Shown here piece after piece: positions 32,608 through 40,387 of a stretch of DNA of 64,000 nt (its first letter is position 1; each line of letters begins with the position of its first letter). The DNA is from Caldilineaceae bacterium (GTDB lineage Bacteria; Chloroflexota; Anaerolineae; Caldilineales; Caldilineaceae), in assembly GCA_026708085.1 (NCBI GenBank), contig JAPOVP010000033.1, positions 1 to 64,000 on the forward strand, read 5' to 3'. Position numbers and translations under genes: made by a program. Below the pieces are notes generated by a model. That model had not been told where the DNA came from. It ran no database searches and saw nothing but the letters and a program-made list of their open reading frames with translations.

Positions 32608-33918
32608 TTATTCCGAAGGCGCGGATTCAAGGCCGGCTTGATCGAGCTTTTCCTGCACCTCGACGCGCAACGTCGCCATGTCGCGCAGGATCTCATAGGC
32701 GCCGTGCCACTGCACGTAGTCGGGCCCCTGCATCCAAACGCCGAATTTGGCGGTACGGCCCCAGTGATGCCACAAGTCAAAGTGGGTGAAGTCGATCGGT
32801 TCGTCAAAGGGCGCCGCGGTCAGAAGATCGTGCTCCTTCAGAGGCGCGATCAGTTCGTTGCTTTCGCTGACCCAGGCGTTCACCTGCTCGGTAGCAGCGT
32901 CTGCGGCAATGTAGAACTCGGTGATAGAGTTCTGGTTGTGACATTCGCGGCAGACGCCCTGCATACGCACTTTGTTGTCCTGCCACGCGGGGCGACGGCT
33001 GCTGATTGGGGCGAAGAGGAACCAGGTCAACCGGTCGCCGATGTCGTGGGTTGTGCCGGCGCTGCCGAACCCACTCATGTGACAGGTGGCGCAGGTCGGC
33101 GCGGGGAAGTCGGCGGCGGTCAGGGTGCCCGGTTCGGCGTCCCAGTGCCATCTGTCTCCCCCGGTGGCGTAGGCGATGCCGTGGGGCGATTCCTGGTAGA
33201 TCTCCCACTGGGGATGGTCGGGGCCGATGTGGCAGTAGTTGCAGGTTTCGGGCTTGCGCGCCTGTTCCAGGCTGAACTCATGGCGCAGGTGGCAGCTGGT
33301 GCACTGGCCGACGGAGCCGTCTGCGGCCGGTTTGCCGATGTCATGGCAGCTTTCGCAGGCGAACCGGGTAATGGCCTCGCCCTCAAGTTGGTGGAGGGCG
33401 TTGCGGGCACGGGTGGCTTCCGGATCGTTTCCGCCTTCAGGGATGGAGGCGTAGATCTCCTTTTGGGCAGCTGTCAGGACATCCTCGCCGGCATAGGCCA
33501 CGTACGCAGGGAGGCCGTGGCGGCTCTGGTTGAACTGTGCGACCTCCTGGACGTGGCACTTCTGGCAGATCGCAGTCGTGGGCTGGTTCAGCACAAACAG
33601 GCCCTCGTGCGGCACGGATCCGGGATATCCTTCATCGACGACATGGCAGTCCTGGCAGGAGACGCCGGCTGCGGCCATTGTGCTGTGGCCGTACTGTTCG
33701 ACGATGCCCGGTGTCTGCAGCCGGTGGCAGGTTACGCAGTCGTCGTCACTGTTTGCCAGGACGTTTACGGCGGCCGGCTCATCGATGGCGGCGGGTGCCG
33801 CGAAGCGGCCGATCGTCATTGTCACGAGCGCGAGGGCGAGCACAACGATCACGGCGCTGAGGCCGATGATCAGGACGCGTGCTCCATGCATGGATGGGGG
33901 GATTGGGGAGGGGGGCAT
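32608..33918 (-). CDS. Membrane-anchored octaheme c-type cytochrome (HAO-like)
   Basis: A 436-residue protein with one N-terminal membrane anchor (13-37) and eight CxxCH heme sites, at residues 61, 88, 118, 188, 206, 226, 276 and 323, facing outside the cytoplasmic membrane. Number and spacing fit the hydroxylamine-oxidoreductase/octaheme family. Near residue 400 the segment GPDYVQWHGAYEI lies where HAO-type enzymes have a conserved Tyr-containing W-H-G region; whether it includes the heme cross-linking Tyr is not certain. The product could oxidise hydroxylamine or hydrazine, or reduce nitrite. It is co-transcribed with the membrane protein at 31510. An operator-like palindrome lies upstream. 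Confidence 0.8.
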   Translation of the reverse strand: MPPSPIPPSMHGARVLIIGLSAVIVVLALALVTMTIGRFAAPAAIDEPAAVNVLANSDDDCVTCHRLQTPGIVEQYGHSTMAAAGVSCQDCHVVDEGYPGSVPHEGLFVLNQPTTAICQKCHVQEVAQFNQSRHGLPAYVAYAGEDVLTAAQKEIYASIPEGGNDPEATRARNALHQLEGEAITRFACESCHDIGKPAADGSVGQCTSCHLRHEFSLEQARKPETCNYCHIGPDHPQWEIYQESPHGIAYATGGDRWHWDAEPGTLTAADFPAPTCATCHMSGFGSAGTTHDIGDRLTWFLFAPISSRRPAWQDNKVRMQGVCRECHNQNSITEFYIAADAATEQVNAWVSESNELIAPLKEHDLLTAAPFDEPIDFTHFDLWHHWGRTAKFGVWMQGPDYVQWHGAYEILRDMATLRVEVQEKLDQAGLESAPSE

Positions 33919-34098
33919 TACAGAGTTCTTCCTTTGACGGTTATCAAGGAGGCGATCAAGGGACGGGCGTCTATGGCGGTGCGTTTTCTTGTGCGTCTAT
34001 ATCATCGACGGCGGGCGGCTCCAGCCGGGCCGTCTATCTCTCTGGGGACGCTGGTAAAACGTCGGCATTGCGGGACTGATTTACCTCGGTTTTTGGCT

Positions 34099-34122
34099 TG
34101 TGGTAGCATGAATTCTACCACA
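34099..34122. promoter_or_regulatory. Operator-like palindrome upstream of the octaheme cytochrome
   Basis: TGTGGTAG (34099-34106) and CTACCACA (34115-34122) form a perfect 8-bp inverted repeat with an 8-base centre. On the minus strand TAGAAT (34112-34117), a five-of-six -10 box, overlaps the right arm, so a bound protein would block RNA polymerase. It lies 180 bases upstream of the cytochrome start. The regulator is unknown. Confidence 0.5.
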
Positions 34123-34647
34123 GTATTCTGATCACAGATGGCAGTTCCCGTTTTTCTCCAACCCAGAACAGACCTGACGGATGAAGTGCGTCAGCGCGGC
34201 CTGAAGGCGTTGACGTTCCAGGCGATCGCGGCTTCGGGGGCCGATGGCAACAGATCAAAAAACCGCCTATCTCCCTCACAAAATTTGCGGTATGCACCCT
34301 ACTCCAGGCCGCGGCAGTCGATGCCTGGGGTCCTCATTGCACGCCGGCGCCGCTCCAAAATAGGTTAGATGAAACTGGGCAACTACCAAGCCATGTTCTG
34401 TGTATGTACTGTGGGCGGTCTGCCTGGCTCAGGAATGACGGATTGTACTGTCAGGATTTCCATGGCGGGCACTTGATGATCATAGAAGTGTACGTTGGGA
34501 CCATTGGGCGTTGCCTCGACTGCCTTGCCTGCGCCGGCACATACTCGGGACGTGTCGTGACGCGGGGGTAAGCCTGGTCGCCGCGGGACGCCAACTTCGT
34601 ATTGCCCTCACACTCGCTGCGGCGCGAGGTTGTAGGACCGGGGGCGT

Positions 34648-34689
34648 TGCGGGGGCGGAGCCCCCGCACAAGGGAGGCCGCTTGCGGCC
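34648..34689. terminator. Pair of GC-rich hairpins after the second importer
   Basis: A 9-bp perfect stem with a 3-base loop (34648-34668) is followed by a 6-bp stem with a 2-base loop (GGCCGC-TT-GCGGCC, 34676-34689). They lie 175-215 bases beyond the end of the second importer operon. Neither is followed by a T-tract in either direction, so termination is only one possibility; they may be a REP-like element. Confidence 0.35.
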
Positions 34690-34863
34690 GACCGCCCATA
34701 ACTGCAGGGACTAGGGGCTGGGGGTTAGTGAAAGCAGCGATTGATGGGCGGTCGTGTGAAGGGGAGAGAGAAAACTTCGCTCGCGAATTTCAGAGGCGCA
34801 CACTGACTGAGGCTGAGTCGTTATAAGGACAGTTAAACAGGAGAAAGTGCAGACCAAGAACCG

Positions 34864-36117
34864 CTAATGGTACGGGTCGGCCGCGTCGCGCAGGCCGTCG
34901 CCGAGGAAGTTGAGCGCGAGGACGGTGATGATGACAAAAACGCCAGGCAGCAGCAGCCACGGCGCCAGCGCGACCGAGCGCAGGTTCTGGGATTCCTGCA
35001 GGAGGACACCCCAGCTGATTGTCGGCGGCCGCAACCCCAGGCCGAGGAAGCTGAGCGAGGTCTCGCTGAGGATCATGGCGGGAACGGCGAGGGTGGCGGA
35101 GGCGATGAGGTGGCTGAAGAACGAGGGCACCATGTGGCGCAGGATGATGCGCATTTCGCCGGCGCCGGCGAAGCGGGCGGCGAGGATGAACTCCTCCTCG
35201 CGCATGGAGAGAAAGCGTCCGCGCACGGCGCGCGCGAGAAATGTCCAGCCGATGAGCGAGAGGATGATGGTGATGCCGAAATAGACGCGGATGTTGGACC
35301 AGTCCTGGGGCAGGGAGGCGCTAAGGGCCATCCAGAGTGGGATGGAGGGGACGGAGCGGATGAACTCGATGATGCGCTGGATCAGCACATCGAGAACGCC
35401 GCCGTAAAAGCCGGAGATGCCGCCGAGGACGACGCCGAAAGCAAAACTGAGTGCGACGCCGATCAGGCCGATGGAAAGGGAGATGCGGGAGCCGTAGATG
35501 ATGCGGGTGAACATGTCGCGGCCGAGTTTATCGGCGCCGAGCAGGAATATGATAGAGAAAGGCGCCTCTGCGCTTTCCCCGGCGGAGGCGTCGTAAATGG
35601 GTTCGCCTATGCCGAAGAGATGGCGGCTGTTCCGAAAGATACCCCAGAGCTTGTAAGAATCGCCCTCGACCCAGAACCGGATGGGGTAACGCACGGTTTC
35701 GTCAGTCTGGAACTCCATGCGCAGGGTGTCGGGGTTGCGGGCCTGGGTGAGGCCGTAGACGAAGGGTGTGCCCTGGAACTCACCGTTGTGGAAGAAATGG
35801 ATCCGCTGCGGCGGCGCGTAGGTAAGGGCGACCTCATAGGTTTCAGGATTATAGGGGGCGAGCACTTCGGCGAAGATAGCGACCAGGTAGAGGAGTATAA
35901 CGACTACGCCGCCCACGATGGCCATTTTGTGCTTGACAAACCGCCACCACATCATCTGCAGCGGCGAAGCGATGTAGACGCGTTCTTCATCTTCCTCGAC
36001 AGGGAGATAGGTGCCGGTATCGTCGACGTCGGCGCCCAGAAGATCGCCCGCTGCGGCGGTGGGAGAGGACTCCGCGGGGGTTGGGGTTTTGTCGGTGAGT
36101 GACTGGTCAGCGCTCAT
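34864..36117 (-). CDS. Opp-type permease (DppC-like) with extracytoplasmic insertion, locus 2
   Basis: A 417-residue permease. A hydrophilic N-terminal extension of about 60 residues precedes TM1 (about 68-90). The outside loop then carries a roughly 110-residue insertion with TYAPPQRIHFFHNGE, GTPFVYGLTQARN, VRYPIRFWVEGDSYKLWG and LFGIGEP, clearly homologous to the insertion in the permease at 16718. FLLGADKLGRDMFTRIIYGSR resumes the family fold, and ARFAGAGEMRIILRHMVPS is the ATPase coupling loop. The ATG lies one base after the stop of the DppB-like gene. No ATPase genes follow, so it must share ATPases from another locus. Confidence 0.88.
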   Translation of the reverse strand: MSADQSLTDKTPTPAESSPTAAAGDLLGADVDDTGTYLPVEEDEERVYIASPLQMMWWRFVKHKMAIVGGVVVILLYLVAIFAEVLAPYNPETYEVALTYAPPQRIHFFHNGEFQGTPFVYGLTQARNPDTLRMEFQTDETVRYPIRFWVEGDSYKLWGIFRNSRHLFGIGEPIYDASAGESAEAPFSIIFLLGADKLGRDMFTRIIYGSRISLSIGLIGVALSFAFGVVLGGISGFYGGVLDVLIQRIIEFIRSVPSIPLWMALSASLPQDWSNIRVYFGITIILSLIGWTFLARAVRGRFLSMREEEFILAARFAGAGEMRIILRHMVPSFFSHLIASATLAVPAMILSETSLSFLGLGLRPPTISWGVLLQESQNLRSVALAPWLLLPGVFVIITVLALNFLGDGLRDAADPYH

Positions 36118-36118
36118 A

Positions 36119-37105
36119 CTATCCTCCCATCCGGATGCGAGGATCGAGCAGCGCCAGCATGATGTCCGAGATCAGCGTGCCGATAATGGTCAAAGTGCTC
36201 AGCATGAGCAGGAAACTGGAGGCCAGGTACATGTCCTGGGTCAGCAACGCACGCAACAGCAGCGGGCCGGTGGTGGGCAGGCTGAGCACGACGGAGACGA
36301 TGATTGAGCCGGAGACGAGTTGCGGCAAGGCCCAGCCCATGGTGCTGACGAAGGGGTTGAGGGCCACGCGAGTGGGATATTTGAACACGAGCCTCATCTC
36401 GTTGAGGCCCTTGGCGCGTCCCGTTTCCACATAGGGCTTACTCAATTCGTCAAGCAGATTGGCGCGCATGGTGCGCACGAGACCGGCAGATCCGGCCGTC
36501 CCCACGATGATTGCAGGCGCCCAAAGATGCTTGAGCATATCGCCAAATTTGGCGAAGCTCCAGGGCTGGTCGACAAACTCCGCGGAGAAGAGGCCTGAGA
36601 TATTGGTGCCGAAATAGGCAAGGGCGATCCACATCATGATGAGGGCGAGCATGAAGTTGGGTGTGCCGAGACCGATGAAACTGAGGGAAGTGAAGAAATA
36701 GTCCCCGATTGAATACTGGTAGACAGCGGAGAATATACCGATCACCAGGCCGACGATCCACGAGAATATCAACGCAGCGAAGGCGACCACCACCGTCAGG
36801 CCGAGCCGTTCCCAGATCAGATCGCTCACAGGAAGCTGCCATTCGAAGGAGAAGCCGAAATTACCCTGCATGACATTGCCCAGCCATTTGGTGTAGCGTA
36901 CCGGCGCCGGCTGGTCGAGGCCGTACTGCTTGACAAGCGCGTCGATTTCATCCTGGCGCACGTCGTCACCCATCGCCATACGGTTGGCGATATAAGAAGT
37001 CATATAGTCGCCGGGCGGCAGTTCAATGATAACGAATGAGATCAACGAGATCATGAACAGCGTCGGCACCATCAGGATGAGACGGCGAAAGATGAATGAG
37101 GACAT
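36119..37105 (-). CDS. Opp-type permease (DppB-like), locus 2
   Basis: A 328-residue permease. TM1 MSSFIFRRLILMVPTLFMIS is followed by an outside loop (GDYMTSYIANRMAMGDDVRQDEIDALVKQYGLDQP, described here by its ends) and five further helices. The coupling loop ETGRAKGLNEMRLVFKYPTR is complete. It parallels the permease at 17972 in length and loop structure. It is preceded by a strong stem-loop at 37137-37163 that separates it from the binding-protein gene. Confidence 0.91.
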   Translation of the reverse strand: MSSFIFRRLILMVPTLFMISLISFVIIELPPGDYMTSYIANRMAMGDDVRQDEIDALVKQYGLDQPAPVRYTKWLGNVMQGNFGFSFEWQLPVSDLIWERLGLTVVVAFAALIFSWIVGLVIGIFSAVYQYSIGDYFFTSLSFIGLGTPNFMLALIMMWIALAYFGTNISGLFSAEFVDQPWSFAKFGDMLKHLWAPAIIVGTAGSAGLVRTMRANLLDELSKPYVETGRAKGLNEMRLVFKYPTRVALNPFVSTMGWALPQLVSGSIIVSVVLSLPTTGPLLLRALLTQDMYLASSFLLMLSTLTIIGTLISDIMLALLDPRIRMGG

Positions 37106-37118
37106 GGATAAAGGCGAG

Positions 37119-37190
37119 GAGTGAGTGTAGAGGAGTGAGGAGTGAGATGTTCTCTCACTCCTCTTAACTCTCTCCTCTCTCTTAGATGTT
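37119..37190. repeat. GAGTGAG/CTCTCTC heptad tract
   Basis: About ten consecutive heptads fill the gap between the binding-protein and permease genes. On the plus strand they run first as GAGGAGT/GAGTGTA types and then as CTCCTCT/TAACTCT types. Because the second half is the reverse complement of the first, the tract folds into the stem-loop at 37137-37163. Confidence 0.6.
37137..37163 (-). promoter_or_regulatory. Stem-loop between binding protein and permease genes, locus 2
   Basis: An 11-bp perfect stem (37137-37147 with 37153-37163) closes a 5-base loop, 30 bases after the binding-protein stop. There is no T-tract. As at 19017-19139, the stem uses GAGGAGTGAG sequence, in the same position of a paralogous operon. 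Likely effect: stabilises the upstream message and lowers expression of the permeases. Confidence 0.62.
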
Positions 37191-37192
37191 CT

Positions 37193-39175
37193 TTAGCTCT
37201 TGAAGTAGTACTGCTCCGGCACGGTGCTGCCGGGCGTCTGCAGATGCCAGGAGGAGACCCCCGCGCGCGGGACGTTGCCCATATTTTTGCTGAGGACAAC
37301 GGGCGCAGGCAGGCCGACCGCCATGCTGAACGTCCACAGATTCTCCCTGTTGAGGTCGAGGATCTGCTGGAAGAGGCGCTTATGCTCGTCGACGTCGGGC
37401 GTGCCCTTGATCGCCTCGTAGAGATCGATGACCGTGCGCAGGTCGCCGGTCGGCTCGACGCCATTTGCGCCGCCGGAGGTGTACCAGAGAGCATGACAGG
37501 CGGCGTGATGCGAGCTACCCTGAGAGAAGGGCAGGAAGTGCCGCGGGTCGATCAGCGGGTTGAACTCGGCCGAGCCGGTCCAGACGGTCATGTCGTGCTC
37601 GGAAGCCTGGACGCGCTGGCTCCAGAGCGGGCGGGCTTCTTCCTTCAGCGACAACTGCACGCCGACGTCAGCCATATACTTCTGCATCAACTCGCCAATG
37701 CTGCGCCAGGAGCCAAAGACCGGAGCGTAGTTGAAGATGATGCTGAGCGGCTCGCCGTCCGACTTCAGACGCACACCGTCGGCATTCTTTTCGTCCAGGC
37801 CCATCTCGTCGAGCAGAGAATTTGCCAAGTCCGGATTGTACTCGAGGGCGACCTTGGCCTGGGCCTCATCATACAAGGGGGAGGAGGCGAGCGGCGACGG
37901 CTGCCCCGGTTCGCCCTGGCCGAGGTAGACTGCCTCAATAACTTCATCGCGATTCATCGCGTGCGACATGGCAAAGCGGAAGCGCTTGTCATTGAAGATC
38001 TCGTGCATCACCGGGTCCGGGTGGCAGAGATTGAAGGAGATAACGGAATCGCTCGTCTCGCCGAACTTCCAAAGCAGGATCTCGTAGTTGCCGACCTCCT
38101 CATTCTCCTTGAAGAGCGAGAAGTTCTCCATCAGGATATGGCGGTGCTGCATGTCGATATCGCCGGCGACGGCGCGCAGGTTGAGGACCTCGGAGTCTTC
38201 GACAATATCGGTGGAGACTCTGTCGATGTAGGGCAACTGGTTGCCGGCGGGGTCTACCTTCCAGTAGAAGGGGTTGCGTTCCAGCACGACCGGAACGTCG
38301 GGCGTAATCTTGGTGAAACGCCAGGCGAAAAGGACCGGCACATCCAGGTTCAGGCGGGGGGTAAGCCGGTTGTTGAAGTACTGATGCCAGAACTCGAACT
38401 CGTTTTCCTGCGCCTGCGCGTTCAACTCCTCTTCGTCGGCGTAGTTGCGATGGAACTGGGTCATATAGTGCTTGGGATACCAGGTCATCGAAGCGCCGTT
38501 GGCCCCGGCCATCAAGGGCATGAAGATGCCATGCGCGCCGGGGAAGGTGAAGCGGATGGTGAGATCGTCGGGCGCGTCCATGACGACGGGCTCGCCGCCG
38601 ACTGTCAGCCAGACGGGGAAACTGGGGGCGAGATCTTCATCGCCCAGCACATCCTCATACCAGAACATGAAGTCCTCGGAGGAGTGCGGCGCGCCGTCCG
38701 ACCATTTGACGCCTTCACGCAGGTGGAAGGTATAGGTCGTGCCGTCAGCGGAGACTTCCCAGGATTCGGCCAGATTGGGGCCGATTTCGGAGCCGTCCAT
38801 GTTGTAGCGCACCAGCTGCGGGTACATGAGTCGGTATCGGAAGATGCCGGCATCGCCGGGGCCTACGCCGATGCGGCGCCAGGTGCCGCCGTACTGGCCG
38901 ACCTCATTCAGCGGTTCGATCACCATTGGGTTGGGTGGCAGCCGCTCATCCACGGGGGGAATCTCGCCATTGGCGACCATCTCGGCCAGCATGGGCGCTT
39001 CGTTGTACTGGGATGCGGGCATCGCGTCGCCGCTGTCGGCTGCGGCCGACTCTTCGGCAGCGGGCGCTTCGGCGGCGGGTGCATCGCCGGCGCCGCAGGC
39101 AGCCAGCACCGCGCCGGCGGTGGCAAAGGCGGATACCTGCAAGAATCGTCGTCTTGAAATATGCCTCTGGGTCAT
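37193..39175 (-). CDS. Extracellular solute-binding protein, family 5 (Tat lipoprotein), locus 2
   Basis: A 660-residue binding protein. SRRRFLQ is a twin-arginine motif and VLAAC, with Cys27, a lipobox, so Tat export and lipid anchoring are likely. The mature start SQYNEAPMLAEMVANGEIPP and RLPPNPMVIEP match the protein at 19139. LAESWEVSADGTTYTFHLRE is the family hallmark. Its sequence is diverged enough from the locus-1 protein to expect another ligand. A perfect AGGAGG lies nine bases upstream. It is the first gene of a three-gene importer operon without ATPases. Confidence 0.9.
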   Translation of the reverse strand: MTQRHISRRRFLQVSAFATAGAVLAACGAGDAPAAEAPAAEESAAADSGDAMPASQYNEAPMLAEMVANGEIPPVDERLPPNPMVIEPLNEVGQYGGTWRRIGVGPGDAGIFRYRLMYPQLVRYNMDGSEIGPNLAESWEVSADGTTYTFHLREGVKWSDGAPHSSEDFMFWYEDVLGDEDLAPSFPVWLTVGGEPVVMDAPDDLTIRFTFPGAHGIFMPLMAGANGASMTWYPKHYMTQFHRNYADEEELNAQAQENEFEFWHQYFNNRLTPRLNLDVPVLFAWRFTKITPDVPVVLERNPFYWKVDPAGNQLPYIDRVSTDIVEDSEVLNLRAVAGDIDMQHRHILMENFSLFKENEEVGNYEILLWKFGETSDSVISFNLCHPDPVMHEIFNDKRFRFAMSHAMNRDEVIEAVYLGQGEPGQPSPLASSPLYDEAQAKVALEYNPDLANSLLDEMGLDEKNADGVRLKSDGEPLSIIFNYAPVFGSWRSIGELMQKYMADVGVQLSLKEEARPLWSQRVQASEHDMTVWTGSAEFNPLIDPRHFLPFSQGSSHHAACHALWYTSGGANGVEPTGDLRTVIDLYEAIKGTPDVDEHKRLFQQILDLNRENLWTFSMAVGLPAPVVLSKNMGNVPRAGVSSWHLQTPGSTVPEQYYFKS

Positions 39176-39608
39176 GGATTCTCCTCCTATGGTTTGATGG
39201 AATACCGAACTACGGATTGTCGATGGTACAAGAATGAAACCACAGATGAATTCCTGCAGTCACAGATAAGGGCAAGACGGCAGAAGGCGGATGCCAGAGC
39301 AGAGTGCTTTAGCTGCCCGGGGCGATCAGACAGCCGGCTCAAGTGGGTCACTGCCGGGACAATCTCGATATCGGAGGAGGGGATCGAGGATTTTGCGATG
39401 ACCGATTTTGGCTGTTGCCGTTGGGGCCATGGCCTAAGTTATGACCACTACCGGTTCTTCAGCCGAATCAGACGGTAGGCTATTGTATAGAAAACAGTTG
39501 GTAAGGGCAAATTTGTCATGACACGGCGCGAGAAATCGCAGAGGTCGGTGCACCTCCGATAAACCAGGCTTCATCGCCCTGCGGGCGACCGGTCAATTGC
39601 CTATGCAG
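39176..39608. other. Intergenic region with the locus-2 promoter
   Basis: This 433-bp gap separates the second importer from the PhyH gene that ends the large cluster. Apart from the promoter at 39482-39510 and the ribosome-binding site I see no feature. The predicted leader of about 300 bases is long and could hold regulation, but no riboswitch class is recognisable. Confidence 0.5.
39482..39510 (-). promoter_or_regulatory. Sigma-70-like promoter of the second importer operon
   Basis: On the minus strand TTGCCC (39505-39510, four of six) is followed after exactly 17 bases by TACAAT (39482-39487, five of six). The transcript would start near 39475, about 300 bases before the binding-protein ATG. 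The -10 hexamer is the same as in the locus-1 promoter. Confidence 0.45.
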
Positions 39609-40331
39609 TCAGCGCAGAACTTCGCGGACCTGGTGCTCGCCGTTGCCGGGTACGTTGTAAGCAAAGGTATTGGCCCAGCGGGGGTGGGGCGACGTGTTGG
39701 GCGCGGAGCCGTGGATGACGAGGGCGGTGAAGAAGATGCCGTCGCCAGGCTCCATCGGGATGGTCACGCCCTCGGCGCGCTTGTAGTAGCGACCGGGCAG
39801 GAACCTGCCGAAGGTCTCCTGGTGCTGCTCGTGGTCCTGCAAGCCCCAGCGGTGACTGCCGGGGATGAACTCCAGGCAGCCGTTTTCGAGGGTCATCGGA
39901 TCGATGGCGAGCTGGCAGTTGATCATTATCGGCTGGTTCTCGTCGGTCTGCCAGTAGGCGTAGTCCTGGTGCCAGGGCGTCGCCGCGCCGATGCCGGCCT
40001 CCTTGGGCAGGAGCTTGCTGTGGTAGAGGGCGACCTGCGGGTGCATCAGCTCGGCGACGATATCAACGAGCGTGTCGCTGCGCAGGATGCGGTTGAGGGT
40101 GGGGCTGACCAGCTCGCTGTGCATCAGCTGGCGGATGATTTTGCTCTCGTCGGGCGCGTCCTCGTCCTCCCAGGCGACGTGGACTTCGGACGGGGGATCG
40201 GTCACCATACGCCGGTGAACGTTTGGCAATTCCTGGCGAATCTGCTTGATCTCCTGCCGGGAGACGAGGCCCTTCTTGAGCAGATAGCCGTTGGCTTCAA
40301 AGGACTCTTTTTCCTGGGTTGTAAGGCTCAT
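39609..40331 (-). CDS. Phytanoyl-CoA dioxygenase (PhyH) family protein 1
   Basis: A 240-residue Fe(II)/2-oxoglutarate oxygenase. The iron ligands are His121 and Asp123 in PWHQDYAYW and His207 in VIHGSAPN. LENGCLEFIPGSHRWG in between is the family's central strand-loop, and the distal Arg that holds 2-oxoglutarate is probably in SPHPRWANTF. Such proteins hydroxylate diverse small molecules or natural products. It is the last gene of the long minus-strand cluster, 48 bases after the glycosidase-like gene. AGGAG precedes the ATG. Confidence 0.87.
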   Translation of the reverse strand: MSLTTQEKESFEANGYLLKKGLVSRQEIKQIRQELPNVHRRMVTDPPSEVHVAWEDEDAPDESKIIRQLMHSELVSPTLNRILRSDTLVDIVAELMHPQVALYHSKLLPKEAGIGAATPWHQDYAYWQTDENQPIMINCQLAIDPMTLENGCLEFIPGSHRWGLQDHEQHQETFGRFLPGRYYKRAEGVTIPMEPGDGIFFTALVIHGSAPNTSPHPRWANTFAYNVPGNGEHQVREVLR

Positions 40332-40359
40332 GGGACTCCTCGATCTGGTAGTTTACAGC

Positions 40360-40387
40360 CAGTTGTCGATTGTCAGTTGTCAGTGAG
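40360..40387. repeat. CAGTTGT heptad tract
   Basis: Four heptads (CAGTTGT, CGATTGT, CAGTTGT, CAGTGAG) run into and over the stop codon of the gene ending at 40380. This is a variant of the AGTGGTC heptads at 11070 and 15571. Confidence 0.45.

Larger units (their letters stand above)
33919..34863. other. Intergenic region between cytochrome and second importer
   Basis: This 945-bp gap has no gene that I can support on either strand. It holds the palindrome at 34099-34122 and two GC-rich hairpins at 34648-34689. It separates two minus-strand transcription units, so the cytochrome promoter lies in it and the importer operon ends at its right edge. Confidence 0.55.

Noticed and set aside
31753-34131. 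A plus-strand open frame of 792 codons opposite the octaheme cytochrome and membrane protein
   Set aside because: It is the mirror image of two well-supported genes with eight heme motifs and membrane helices. Its product is Gly/Ala/Arg-rich with no domain. Long antisense frames are common in high-GC DNA.
34451-34699. A minus-strand 82-codon frame in the gap before the second importer
   Set aside because: Arg/Ser/Thr/Pro-rich, overlaps two GC-rich hairpins, no ribosome-binding site and no family.
37142-39157. A plus-strand open frame of 671 codons opposite the second binding protein
   Set aside because: It is antisense to a clear Tat-lipoprotein gene. No signal, domain or ribosome-binding site supports it.
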